From Conus ventricosus (Eukaryota; Mollusca; Gastropoda; Neogastropoda; Conidae): a stretch of 64,000 nt of DNA. The position numbers and the translations under genes are program-made. The stretch spans positions 65,266 through 129,265 of the forward strand of contig JAFLJL010013946.1 of assembly GCA_018398815.1 (NCBI GenBank), written 5' to 3'. Below are positions 45,601 to 54,229 of this stretch, piece after piece (positions within the stretch are counted from its first letter, which is position 1; the number at the start of each line of letters is the position of its first letter). The notes below the pieces were generated by a model, which made no database searches, was not told the origin of the DNA, and saw only the letters and a list, made by a program, of their open reading frames with translations.

Positions 45601-45727
45601 AGGTAAGAATTGCCAACTATAGGATAGAACTTTGTTTGTTTTAATCTGATTTCAAAGACTGTTCCTTCAGACTAGCCAGAGCCGCGCAATTTGTTTCTTC
45701 ACTCGCATGGTTAAACTGTATAAGCAT
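42621..45727 (-). pseudogene. pPolB: Polinton protein-primed family-B DNA polymerase
   Basis: Replicates the element from its termini. Exonuclease motifs: VVYADFEAILP (Exo I), RGYDSHFIMQAL (Exo II), DQYLLADVCLLADVF (Exo III). Polymerase motifs: YLDANNLYRWAMSQ (A), MNNSCFGKTMEN (B) and YTDTDSF (C). The N-terminal extension (45.0-45.7 kb) holds FMWCVLAHLHPVKNHANRVS and a Cys/His cluster (CRRCLVRI...H.DHCKSI). Total about 1,030 codons. Breaks: frameshift near 45670, in-frame TAA at 45042, frameshift near 44440, in-frame TAA near 44389, frameshift at A7 near 43826, at T7 near 43440 and near 42945. All catalytic residues persist. Confidence 0.93.
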
Positions 45728-46042
45728 CTAATCAGCCCAGTCAGAATTAAAGTCGTAATAGCTAATAACTTCTTTTTGTTTAGTTGAAACCCAGACTTGT
45801 ATGCTACTACCATCAGGTGTTATATAATCAATCAGAATGGCCAACAACACTTTTACTGGTGGGTCAATCTGAAGAGACTCTGGGATTTTAGAGATAGCAT
45901 GTGCTACGATTTCATGAACTTCTATGGGGTTAATAATGCCCATGTCTAATTCACTAAGCATATTGTCTAATTGTTTGTCACTACCTTCCAACAGTATGTT
46001 GTTGGGTAGTTTTTCAAACTCAGACTCGCTTGTGGGGTTCAT
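45728..46042 (-). CDS. Polinton small acidic protein, paralogue A (intact)
   Basis: 104 codons from the ATG at 46042 (after TTTTAAAA): ESEFEKLPNNILLEGSD, HEIVAHAISKIPESLQ, PPVKVLLAILIDYITPDGSS. It stops at TAG 45730-45728, immediately before the polymerase ATG at 45727, suggesting a coupled transcript. Its C-terminal half is paralogous to the next small gene. Function unknown. Confidence 0.6.
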   Translation of the reverse strand: MNPTSESEFEKLPNNILLEGSDKQLDNMLSELDMGIINPIEVHEIVAHAISKIPESLQIDPPVKVLLAILIDYITPDGSSIQVWVSTKQKEVISYYDFNSDWAD

Positions 46043-46147
46043 TTTTAAAACCACAATATATATGTAAATAAAAATATAAATGTAAATAAAAGTAAATAAA
46101 AGTAAATGTAAATACAAGTAAATGTAAATTCAGCTGTTATTTATTAT
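46043..46147. repeat. Tandem repeat (unit AAATGTAAATAAAAGT)
   Basis: Degenerate 6-17-bp units of AAATAAAAGTAAATGT between the paralogous small genes. Confidence 0.75.
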
Positions 46148-46474
46148 TCATAGTTTATTTCTAATCGTAAAAAACTGTTCAGGTTTAAAGGTAACAGTTA
46201 CTCCTTCAAGGTCATCAGACACATGCAGGTCAGCATCTTCGGGGGCAATATTATCAAGTAAAATGGCAAAAAACTTTATAACTGGTTGAGGCTAAGACTC
46301 TGGGATTTTACTAACGGCTTTCATTATGTTTTCTCGTATAGTTAAGCTTTCAAAAAGTTCTGTTATAAATTCATCAAACATGTCCTCTAACACTTCTTTA
46401 TCAACTCCAGCATTAATCACCAACCCAAAATCACCAAATATTTCTATAAGCTTTAAAACTACGCAGGTGTTCAT
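46148..46474 (-). pseudogene. Polinton small acidic protein, paralogue B
   Basis: The ATG at 46474 follows GGTTTAAAAA. VLKLIEIFGDFGLVINAG and NIMKAVSKIPES are followed by an in-frame TAG (46294-46292). The same frame then continues PQPVIKFFAILLDNIAPED to TGA at 46150-46148. Alignment by eye of SKIPES(x)xxPVKxxxAILxDxIxPxx with paralogue A shows a tandem duplication and a single nonsense codon. Confidence 0.6.
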
Positions 46475-46906
46475 TTTTTAAACCAGATTAAAAACAACAA
46501 TTAAAAAATTGATTAAGTAAGCCGCCGCATGAATCCAGGGTAAAAGGGTGCCACAATCAATAACAGCACTTATAGCGCACTCTGTAACGCACCCTGTAAT
46601 GCACTCCGCCAAACAGTCAATAATCTGCTCCACACCATTAGGTTTGGCTGCCGCTCAGTTGCCTGGGAAGATCAATAAATCTTCGTCTAACATGGTTGTT
46701 TTTAGCTTGACCAGACAGACTTGTCTGGGCTATATGCAAATAATTGTCTCAGTCAATCATTCTAGAAAAGTGCTGCGTACTTTAGTCGCACACTGCATCG
46801 CCGCAGAGACAGATTTCATCATTCTCCCACTGACTGTCGTGCAAGAAGGTTGTGTTTGACTGTGCTCCTACTGACTACTGTGTTTGGCTGTGTTGTTATT
46901 TTAACA
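46475..46906. other. Intergenic spacer with CACTCYGTAAYGCA repeats
   Basis: Divergent spacer between the leftward small gene and the rightward gene at 46907. It contains CACTCTGTAACGCAC / CACCCTGTAATGCACTC. No gene supported. Confidence 0.4.
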
Positions 46907-47545
46907 ATGGCTGACAGGAGAGAGTTTACCGAAGAACAGGCTCGTGCCATTCAAGATCACAAGTTTTACAAAACCTGCATGTTAGAGTATTTGTCAAAAA
47001 AGGAACTAGGTGAAGCTTGTTTTCTACCAGTAAAACCCAAACGAAGCATTGCTTTTTTAGAAGGTAAAGAAAAGGAAAAAGGCGAACCCACTGCTTTAGA
47101 AATGCACGCCTATCCTAAAGGCTTGTTGGTTCAAGAAAATGAAAACACTGAAAGCAATATTGCTGAACAAGATGTGGCCAATTTCAATACGTGTTTAACA
47201 ATTGATGAGATGGTTCCCTATCTAAAAAATGGTGCTACGTTGTTGAAAGTTGCTCAAGGCAAAACAATCTATCATGCGTTGATTGTTGGGCGCTGGCTTG
47301 AGACAGCTCAAGTCATGTTTAAAAGAACAAAAACGCTTCAAACATGGCGTTCATTTCTTAAGACGCAGGTGAACATGGCTGATTCATATGCTAGGAAACT
47401 TATTCAACTTTCGGTGTGTTTTTATAACTATCCTAAATTTCATAAGCTGGGAATTAGTATTAATGAACTGTGTAGCAAACGCCAAAGTATCATTAGACTC
47501 ATGCAAATGGATAGCGATTTTCGGGAGTTCTGGCAAAGAAACTAG
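46907..47545 (+). CDS. Polinton rightmost gene, unknown function (intact)
   Basis: 212 codons. I choose the ATG at 46907 (MADRREFTEEQARAIQDHKF), preceded by TTATTTTAAC, rather than the in-frame ATG at 46850. It contains TIDEMVPYLKNGATLLKVAQ, TWRSFLKTQVNMADSYARKL and FHKLGISINELCSKRQSII. The alternation of helices (NMADSYARKLIQL) suggests a helix-turn-helix-like DNA-binding fold similar in look to phage plasmid-style proteins. This is inference. It is the last gene before the right TIR. Confidence 0.6.
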   Translation: MADRREFTEEQARAIQDHKFYKTCMLEYLSKKELGEACFLPVKPKRSIAFLEGKEKEKGEPTALEMHAYPKGLLVQENENTESNIAEQDVANFNTCLTIDEMVPYLKNGATLLKVAQGKTIYHALIVGRWLETAQVMFKRTKTLQTWRSFLKTQVNMADSYARKLIQLSVCFYNYPKFHKLGISINELCSKRQSIIRLMQMDSDFREFWQRN

Positions 47546-47706
47546 ATAGGGTTAGGCAGACCTTAGTACATCTACCAGTATGGAGAGGGGTAGTGTGTAG
47601 CCAGCACTACCCCTATGTGATCACTTGGCCTACAAAGCTCAGCAGTAAACTGGGCCAAACAACATTATGTGATCACTTGACCTAGTTGATTAAGGTGCTT
47701 TGCTTA

Positions 47707-47991
47707 GCTGAGGAGAGAATATAAATATCTGTGTTCACGATCGCCCCATTTTTATTCTGCACACAAGCCCCCGCTTTGAAGTAAAGATTCCTTCAATTTT
47801 GGGGGGTTTTGCATGTTAACTGGGTTTTTGCATGTTAATTTGGGTTTTTTGGATGTTATTTTTTTTTAAGTGCTAGTTTTTGTTAAAAAAAAAACAACAG
47901 CAAGAAATGAAGAAAGTTTTTTTAAAAAAGAGCGGGATTGCATGCAGAATTAAAAATGGGGTGGTCGTGAACACAGATATTTATATTCTCT
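47707..47991 (-). repeat. Polinton right TIR, itself a foldback
   Basis: Reverse complement of 33265-33561 with scattered differences. Its outer 60 bp are inverted copies of each other (GAGAGAATATAAATATC at 47713, complement at 47975-47991). Confidence 0.9.
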
Positions 47992-47996
47992 CCATG

Positions 47997-48340
47997 ATAT
48001 CTGGGAACGCGTTCCCAGATTTCCTGAACTTCCAATCGTGAAATCTTGGAACACGTTCCCAGATATCATGGTAAATCTGGGAACGCGTGTGAAAAAATAA
48101 AGTGACATGAAGGCCAAAGATCTCAATTGCACCTCAATAAATTGTTTCCTACCTTATCTCGAAAACCCATTCTTTTTTGTCTTCTTTCTGCCCTTCTGAG
48201 CTCTGAAAGACCACGTTTCCAGATATCACGGGCCTTCCCAGATATCACAGTACAATTTGGGAACGCATTCCCCCCAAAATCTGTTATATCTGGGAAGCCT
48301 TCCTAGATATCACGTTCCCAGATTTCACGAGACACCGGTA
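47997..48340. repeat. Right part of interrupted palindromic MITE
   Basis: It contains at least six copies, in both orientations, of ATATCTGGGAACGCGTTCC-type palindromes and ends GACACCGGTAT. Together with 33219-33264 it forms an about 390-bp element into which the Polinton inserted. Confidence 0.75.
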
Positions 48341-48645
48341 TCCAGGAACATAATTCTGTTGTTGTCTACAATTTAACAGCTATCCACATAGTGATATTAG
48401 ACGGAGATCAGTTCTGTGTGACCACATGTATATCCAATACATGGGAGTCAAGAATCATCAAAGTATGGAACTGGCTGACATATTACTCGTAAGAGTCGAA
48501 CAGGTTATGGGTGTATATGGATTGGGGAAGGGGAGAAGAGGGAGGAAGAGAGTGGGTGGGGGGAATAAAAAAGCCTTGCTCTATGTGCAAATTAGACGCT
48601 GAACCATACTGATATGGTATATGCCTAGAATAAGATTTTAACATT
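48341..48645. other. No gene seen
   Basis: Unique-looking sequence between the MITE and the LINE 3' end. Confidence 0.4.
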
Positions 48646-50400
48646 TTAAAAATTCGCGAATTGGTTAAAAAAAAAATCTGTTAGGGGGGAGGGAGGCAGT
48701 GAGGAGGGGGTGGGGCGGTGGAAGAGTTGAAAATATCTTCCAAGTGGATGAGATTTAATAAAATAAACAGCCAACATTGCCAGACTACAACCGTTCTCGT
48801 AACTGGGATTGAAGACACTAGACATAGTCGGCGAAAGCTTGAAGGACTTCATCTTATCATGAGGAGGCTGAAAGTGAATTCTTGTACTAGTACAGTCAAA
48901 TAAAAAATGAGGGATATCGAGAGTCTGACCACATGCACAAACAGGCGCCGGTTTTAAATACCAGCCTAACCAACCATTAACCCGCAGCCTATGTTCAAGG
49001 TTATGATTTAAGATTGACCCTGGAGGATTACAACATTTGCTTGTTGGTTTAGTCATATCCAATCTGTGCTTCCGAGCTGAATCTTCAAGGTATTGTTTCT
49101 GTCTTTTGTTCCAGATTGAACTTGTCAGAATGTGGATAGCTTCAGATGAAGAAAGAAGGATATCACAATTCAAAACAGATTTATTTCTTGCAGCTTCCTT
49201 TGCATAAAAGTCAGCTAAGTCATTGTCTCGTAAACTGGAGTGCCCTGGAACCCATAACAAAGTTACATCGATACCCCGGGTTATTAACTGATGATCGAGA
49301 AATAAGATCTCACATACCAAGTCTGAACGACTAGATTTTGATTGACAATGTAGAGCCATAAGCGCTGAATTTGAGTCCGATAGTATAAGTATTTGTCTAT
49401 GTATAACAGGCATGTCAAGTATAAAATCTAGTGCTTTCAAAATGGCAAATAACTCTGCTGTAAATATAGAACATCCTTTTGTAATTTGGAATTTCTTTCT
49501 AATGCTAAGCGCTGGTATTACAAAGAAAGCCCCAACATCGGAAGAATCTAAAACAGAACCATCCGCGAAAATGTGTAGATAGGAATCGTATTTCCTATCT
49601 ATTAAGTCTTTGGCATAGGATGATAGTAACAGAGGATTATCTTTTTTTGTATTAAGATCTCCGTAAGTGTTGATGATTTCAGCCTGCCCAGACAACCACG
49701 AAGGGTATGAACAACATGGAACCTCGGCAATCCATCAAGAGACAGGTTACAGTTCTGAAACAATGGGGAAACATAATCACCTAGGACATGTATACGGATT
49801 TGTTACGGATCTCTCTTGAAATATACGTACTTCCATCCAGTTCAGTCATTTCTGAATTTGGGATGGTTCTAGCTCTCACTGTAAAATTACAGGCACAACT
49901 TAGCCTGTGTTCATTTAACACACCAGCCTCCTTGTACGTCAAATCAATTGAAGCCCATGGGGGAAGTCCTAATGCAATTTTAAAGGCTAACAAGTCAATA
50001 CTGGTTAGCTTGTGTAAATCTGTCTTTCCAGCTGTAAAAAACAAACAAACAAACAAAAACAACAAAAAAAAACCCTTCTTGGCCATACAACAGAATTGAA
50101 CGAACTAGCCCTGAGGCGACATAGACGAGATTAGATCCCCATTTAATCAGAGGTATAGCAGAAAGAACACGTGATCAACCAATTTTTTTTCTTAGCCTTT
50201 TCTACAAGGTAATTAATATGTTATTCCAAAAAAGTTTATAGTGGAAGATTACACCGATAAACTTAACTTGTTTGCTTGGGTATATTAAATTATCATCAAC
50301 CCTTATAGAGACAGCTTCTCTGCCTTCAAACGCATTGTTTTCTTTAATTCATCATTTAAACTGTTCAATTTATACTCAAGCCAGATTATAATGAACCCCT
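48646..50400 (-). pseudogene. LINE with RNase H domain (3' half)
   Basis: The minus-strand ORF 49695-48646 (349 aa) is intact. It encodes a retrotransposon RNase H: Asp in LHIFADGSVLDS, Glu in IFTAELFAILKAL, Asp in ILILSDSNSALMAL, and His/Asp in LLWVPGHSSLRDNDLADFYAKEA. A CxC...H...C tail (CACGQTLDIPHFLFDC) follows. Upstream frames (50086-49781 and degenerate text to about 50395) give the RT thumb region (KTDLHKLTSIDLLAFKIALG, VKFIGVIF). RNase H placed after RT is known for I/Jockey-group LINEs. The RT core is missing, so the element is 5'-truncated. Confidence 0.85.
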
Positions 50401-51400
50401 CGTTGCATTTGCATAGTGCACTGACTGGATTGTTTGGTAGATCCACGCATTAGTAGATCTGCACAGCAATATAGGTCTCCATGTCGATAGATCTATGCAT
50501 AAACTTACTTTATTACTGAGTTTGTAAATGCACAGTTTCTGCAGGGTTTGTCTGGTTTGATTGATTTTTACTTTTTAAACTTTTATTTATTTCATGTTTT
50601 TGGTTTGCTTGTTCTTATGTATTTAAGGAAAGTATGCTTGTATGTCTCTGTGTGTGAGTAGGGATGCTAACATGGTTCTAAAAAATTGGACAGTTCAGAC
50701 CATAGTCAATCGTCGACCCAGGATCCTTTCAAGCATATTTTATAGTGGAGATCTATCGACCTGCATCATCCTGCATGCTGCGAAACTGTCAAAATAAATT
50801 ATATGGGAGACCTGTTGATGCGGAGATCAACCAACAGGCTGTACCCATCCTGCATGCTACCAGAACCGGATACTTTGCTAGTTTATTTCAGAAAGGCATA
50901 TTTTTCAAAACACATGCAAGGTTCCAATAATGAAAGTTTACTGCCAAGTCTGATAACTTTTCCTCAAAAGCACACCCTTGTAACATTTAATGAACTATCA
51001 TTCGTGTAAGACATAGTCTGAGAAATCTTATTGATTACTACATAAAAATTCTTTGATTCCTTGTTTTCAGAGCTCAGTTGCTGAACTTTTTGGCTTGAAC
51101 ATAGACTGACTCAGCTAATGCCTTGGCCGTGTCAGTGTGTTAGAAGTCCTGCGACATGTTCCAGTCTTTATGCGCTTTTATCGTAACTTCACAGTCTGAA
51201 AACGGATGTCGTTTAGCCGACAAATGAAGCTGCGCTCCTTCCAACTTGCCGCAATGACAGGACTTTGACCAGAGACCACAATAGCGGTCATTATCTATTC
51301 GTTTCTACTCAATATCATAATAACAATCTGCATAAAGGCAGCAGCGTCAGCAATAAAACCCAAAAAACAAACAAACAAAAATCCACCACCAACAACAAAA
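50401..51400. other. No gene seen; imperfect foldback
   Basis: Segments with GGTCTCCATGTCGATAGATCTATGC (50477-50500) and GGAGATCTATCGACCTGC (50746-50764) are inverted relative to each other, a possible MITE. Otherwise nothing. Confidence 0.35.
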
Positions 51401-51402
51401 GT

Positions 51403-51418
51403 GATGATGATGATGATA

Positions 51419-51450
<32 letters not shown>
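51403..51450. repeat. (GAT)n microsatellite
   Basis: About 15 GAT units. Confidence 0.95.
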
Positions 51451-51451
<1 letters not shown>

Positions 51452-52814
51452 TTGACAGGTGCAGTTCCAAATGAATTTAGCCCAAAGCAACCGTGTGCTA
51501 ACCCAACACGCTCGATCACGTCAACATGTGCATTCACACTAACAGACAATTATAATGACATACTACTACTTACCCGAAGAGTGCCTTTAAGCTGTCAGCT
51601 GACGCCGAAGTAAAAATGCTTTCCCATGCCTATGAGCCGTCCACTGACGTCATGCATTTTTCTTGAATTTTCATTTGTTACTCTTTCTATTAACAGGCTT
51701 AAATAGAGTGTGCGTAGTAAGCCTTATATGTCTGTAGTATTAAAATAATATGCAAATGACCACACGTGAGGGGAAAGCCCATTTATTCTCATCACTGACT
51801 GGATGACCAGCCAGCACTTCGTCTCGCTTGCAAAGATGGCAGTGCAACCTTCGACAAGGGTAGCGACCAAATCAACGTATTTACACAGCTGAGCAGGCTC
51901 TGCTAATCATTTTTGACAAAGACAATAATCTTTTATTCAACGACTTACTCGAGCATGAAGGTGAGATGATGATAGTGATGAAATTGCCGACCATATTCGT
52001 CAGTTATTGAGTCGGGCTGTGTGACCTCAGTGTGTGTTCAGCTGACGGCTTGCCGGGCGTCGAACGAGCTAGCCTAGTGTGTACTCTGCACTGCATGCCA
52101 GTGGCCAGTGATGTGATAGTCAGCGCGAGAGGGGAGTGCGGCCTGCTTGTGGCGTGACACGGGGCAGAGGGAAAGGTAGGGGAAGAGGAGGGGTGAAAGA
52201 GAGGGTTGAAGTCCAGCAAGGGGGCATGGTGAGGGGAGGAGGCGTGGTCGTGGACTGACCTGTCTGCATATAGTGTGAGCATCTTGATAGACTTCTAAAC
52301 TGTTTTACTTTCATTTACAGGTGTAGTGTGGCAATACAAACTTTATTTTCAACCTTTTTGCTTCCTGTTCTTTTTTGGATGTGAAGCTGTAGTGGTAAAT
52401 ACATATGTTTTTAACCGTGCAAAATAATCTATCCAAATCTAAATGCCTAAATATTTTTTTATTATCAAAATTAAAACAAAAGAAGCCCAGATTCAAAATC
52501 TTCATCCAATTTCATTCAAAAATCATATATATTTCTTTTTTTATATCTTTTGTAGTTTCTGAGCTAGAATTTTTTGTTAATTATTACCCCCAAATCATTA
52601 GATTTCCCTGGCACTGGGAAAGCCTTTGTAACATTTTAAGGCAGTGAACAGGATTATGTTAATAATAATAGATCATTTTGAAATTCATCGACTGAAACAA
52701 TCTACAAATGAATTAACCAGTGTGTTTTATAAGAAGAATACTGGGATGGATGAATAATTATCAAGATACGTATAATTATATACTTACAAATCAAACATAG
52801 TAGCAACTAAAATT
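51451..52814. other. No gene seen
   Basis: No supported ORF. A G-rich stretch lies at 52110-52250. Confidence 0.4.
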
Positions 52815-53008
52815 GACACAGGAGTCATATTTCTATGGGAGTCAATATTCTACGTAACCATGGGAGTCAATATTCTACAGAAGGAGTCAATATTCTCCGT
52901 AGAATATTGACTCCAAAACATGTAGAAAACTGAAGGGTTCATTTTTCTCCGGAGAAAAAAGAACCGGGAGTCAATTTTCTACGGAGTCAATATTCTCCAT
53001 AACACCGG
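52815..53008 (-). repeat. Palindromic MITE family GGAGTCAATATTCT, inverted copy
   Basis: Read on the minus strand from 53008 it begins GCCGGTGTTATGGAGAA and follows the 29.05-29.32 kb copy nearly base for base to GACTCCTGTGTCAATTTTAG. Confidence 0.85.
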
Positions 53009-53109
53009 CAGTGAGCAAAATCCAGTTTTGGAGAACATCCATCAGACAGATGGAGAAACGGTTGAAAGTCTGAAAAATTCACCCGTTGACCACCAACTAC
53101 CTGAGACTT

Positions 53110-54110
53110 CAGAACACGCTTAACGAACCTGTTTTTGTGAAAAAGCCCTCTCTGAGATCAAGGGGCTAAAGGACGTCATTCAGAAAATAAGTAAAAGAAT
53201 CTGCAGTTTAGAAGAGAGTGTACAGAAGACACGCACTACATCAGTGTCGCGAGAGGAGACCACCATCGAGGCAGAGCAAGGAGAGAAGAGCAAACCACTT
53301 ACCATCTGTTCTGCCACCTAGACCAGCTCCGTCCAAGGCAACGGTGAGTGTGACACACTATCATCTTCACTCACAAACCCATCATACGCTGCCTGCTTGA
53401 AATCCCTTCAAAAAAGGCAAAAACATCACCAGCAAGATCAGGCCAGAATTGTGACGTTAAACAACATAAGAATGACGCTGATTCTCCTATACACTCTTTC
53501 TTCCAAAACCCGTCCTAGCGTTCTACTTCTTCATGACTCAATCATGAACAAAGTGGGGGGAAAAAAACCCCTCTTCCCTGCACCGGACTGTGTTGCTCTA
53601 TATGTTGGTCTAACGATATCAAATCGAAAGAACCATCTGACATCAATACAAACATATGCAAGTGTGTACTAGAAATAAAAAGCGGTTTCCAAAGGCAAAG
53701 GTGGCGCTGAGCCAAATAGCCCCAACAAGAAATAAAACATACAACGCCAAGTCAGAACTGCTGAACGCATTGGTGAAATCGTAACTTGTATCAGAAGAAG
53801 ACGTCAATTACATCAGTCACGACAACTTACGAGCCACAGACTACAGGTTCCTCTCTCGAGACAAAATCCACCACACGTCGAGAGGTGCCAGCGTCATCGC
53901 CAGGGATCTGGGCCAACCTCTACATCGACTCTACCGAGAAAGGCCCAGGAGGAGACCAGTCCTGCACCAACATCATCCTGAATATGGCTTCTTCCCTCCC
54001 GCTTTTCCCCCACCCTGGTTTTACTGACAGTAGAGTCGTCAGTCTGCAAAAGCTGTGTCTTGACACTATCAACAATTTCTTTTTGTGTTGTTTATTATTC
54101 AAACTTGTTA
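53110..54110 (+). pseudogene. Retroelement ORF with SGNH-hydrolase-like segment
   Basis: Broken frames give a coiled-coil-like start (EIKGLKDVIQKISKRICSLE), then VLLHDSIMNKV (SGNH block with Ser) and, 250 bp later, ISHDNLRATDYRF with RDKIHHTSRGASVIARDL (a D-x-x-H-like block). SGNH-type domains are known in ORF1 of some LINEs. It lies just upstream of a Jockey-like EN/RT ORF, so it may be that element's ORF1. Several frameshifts. Confidence 0.45.
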
Positions 54111-54229
54111 CCGTTATGTTTGAAACAGTATTTTTTATTATTTGGTTTATTGCTCAAAGTTGTGATTGTTATATTGATTGAATATATACAATTCAGAAAT
54201 CACAATTAACATTCTCATTGCCAAAATGA

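Larger units (their letters stand above)
33265..47991 (+). mobile_element. Maverick/Polinton (adintovirus-like) element, 14.7 kb
   Basis: A large self-synthesising DNA element bounded by about 290-bp terminal inverted repeats beginning AGAGAATATAAATATC and ending in the complement, with AG...CT termini as known for Polintons. Inside are a protein-primed family-B DNA polymerase, a retroviral-type DDE integrase, an A32-type packaging ATPase, candidate capsid genes and several small conserved genes. That combination defines Mavericks/Polintons and adintoviruses. Capsid-side genes are on the left, replication genes on the right. Many genes contain frame breaks. I could not recognise the adenain-like protease. 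Confidence 0.92.

Noticed and set aside
46548..46859. 103-codon ORF upstream of the last Polinton gene
   Set aside because: No motif, runs through a short repeat (CACTCYGTAAYGCA), and the following gene has its own start box; treated as spacer.
53110..54110. SGNH-like ORF as a host esterase gene
   Set aside because: Frameshifts and its position directly before a Jockey-like LINE make a retroelement ORF1 more likely.
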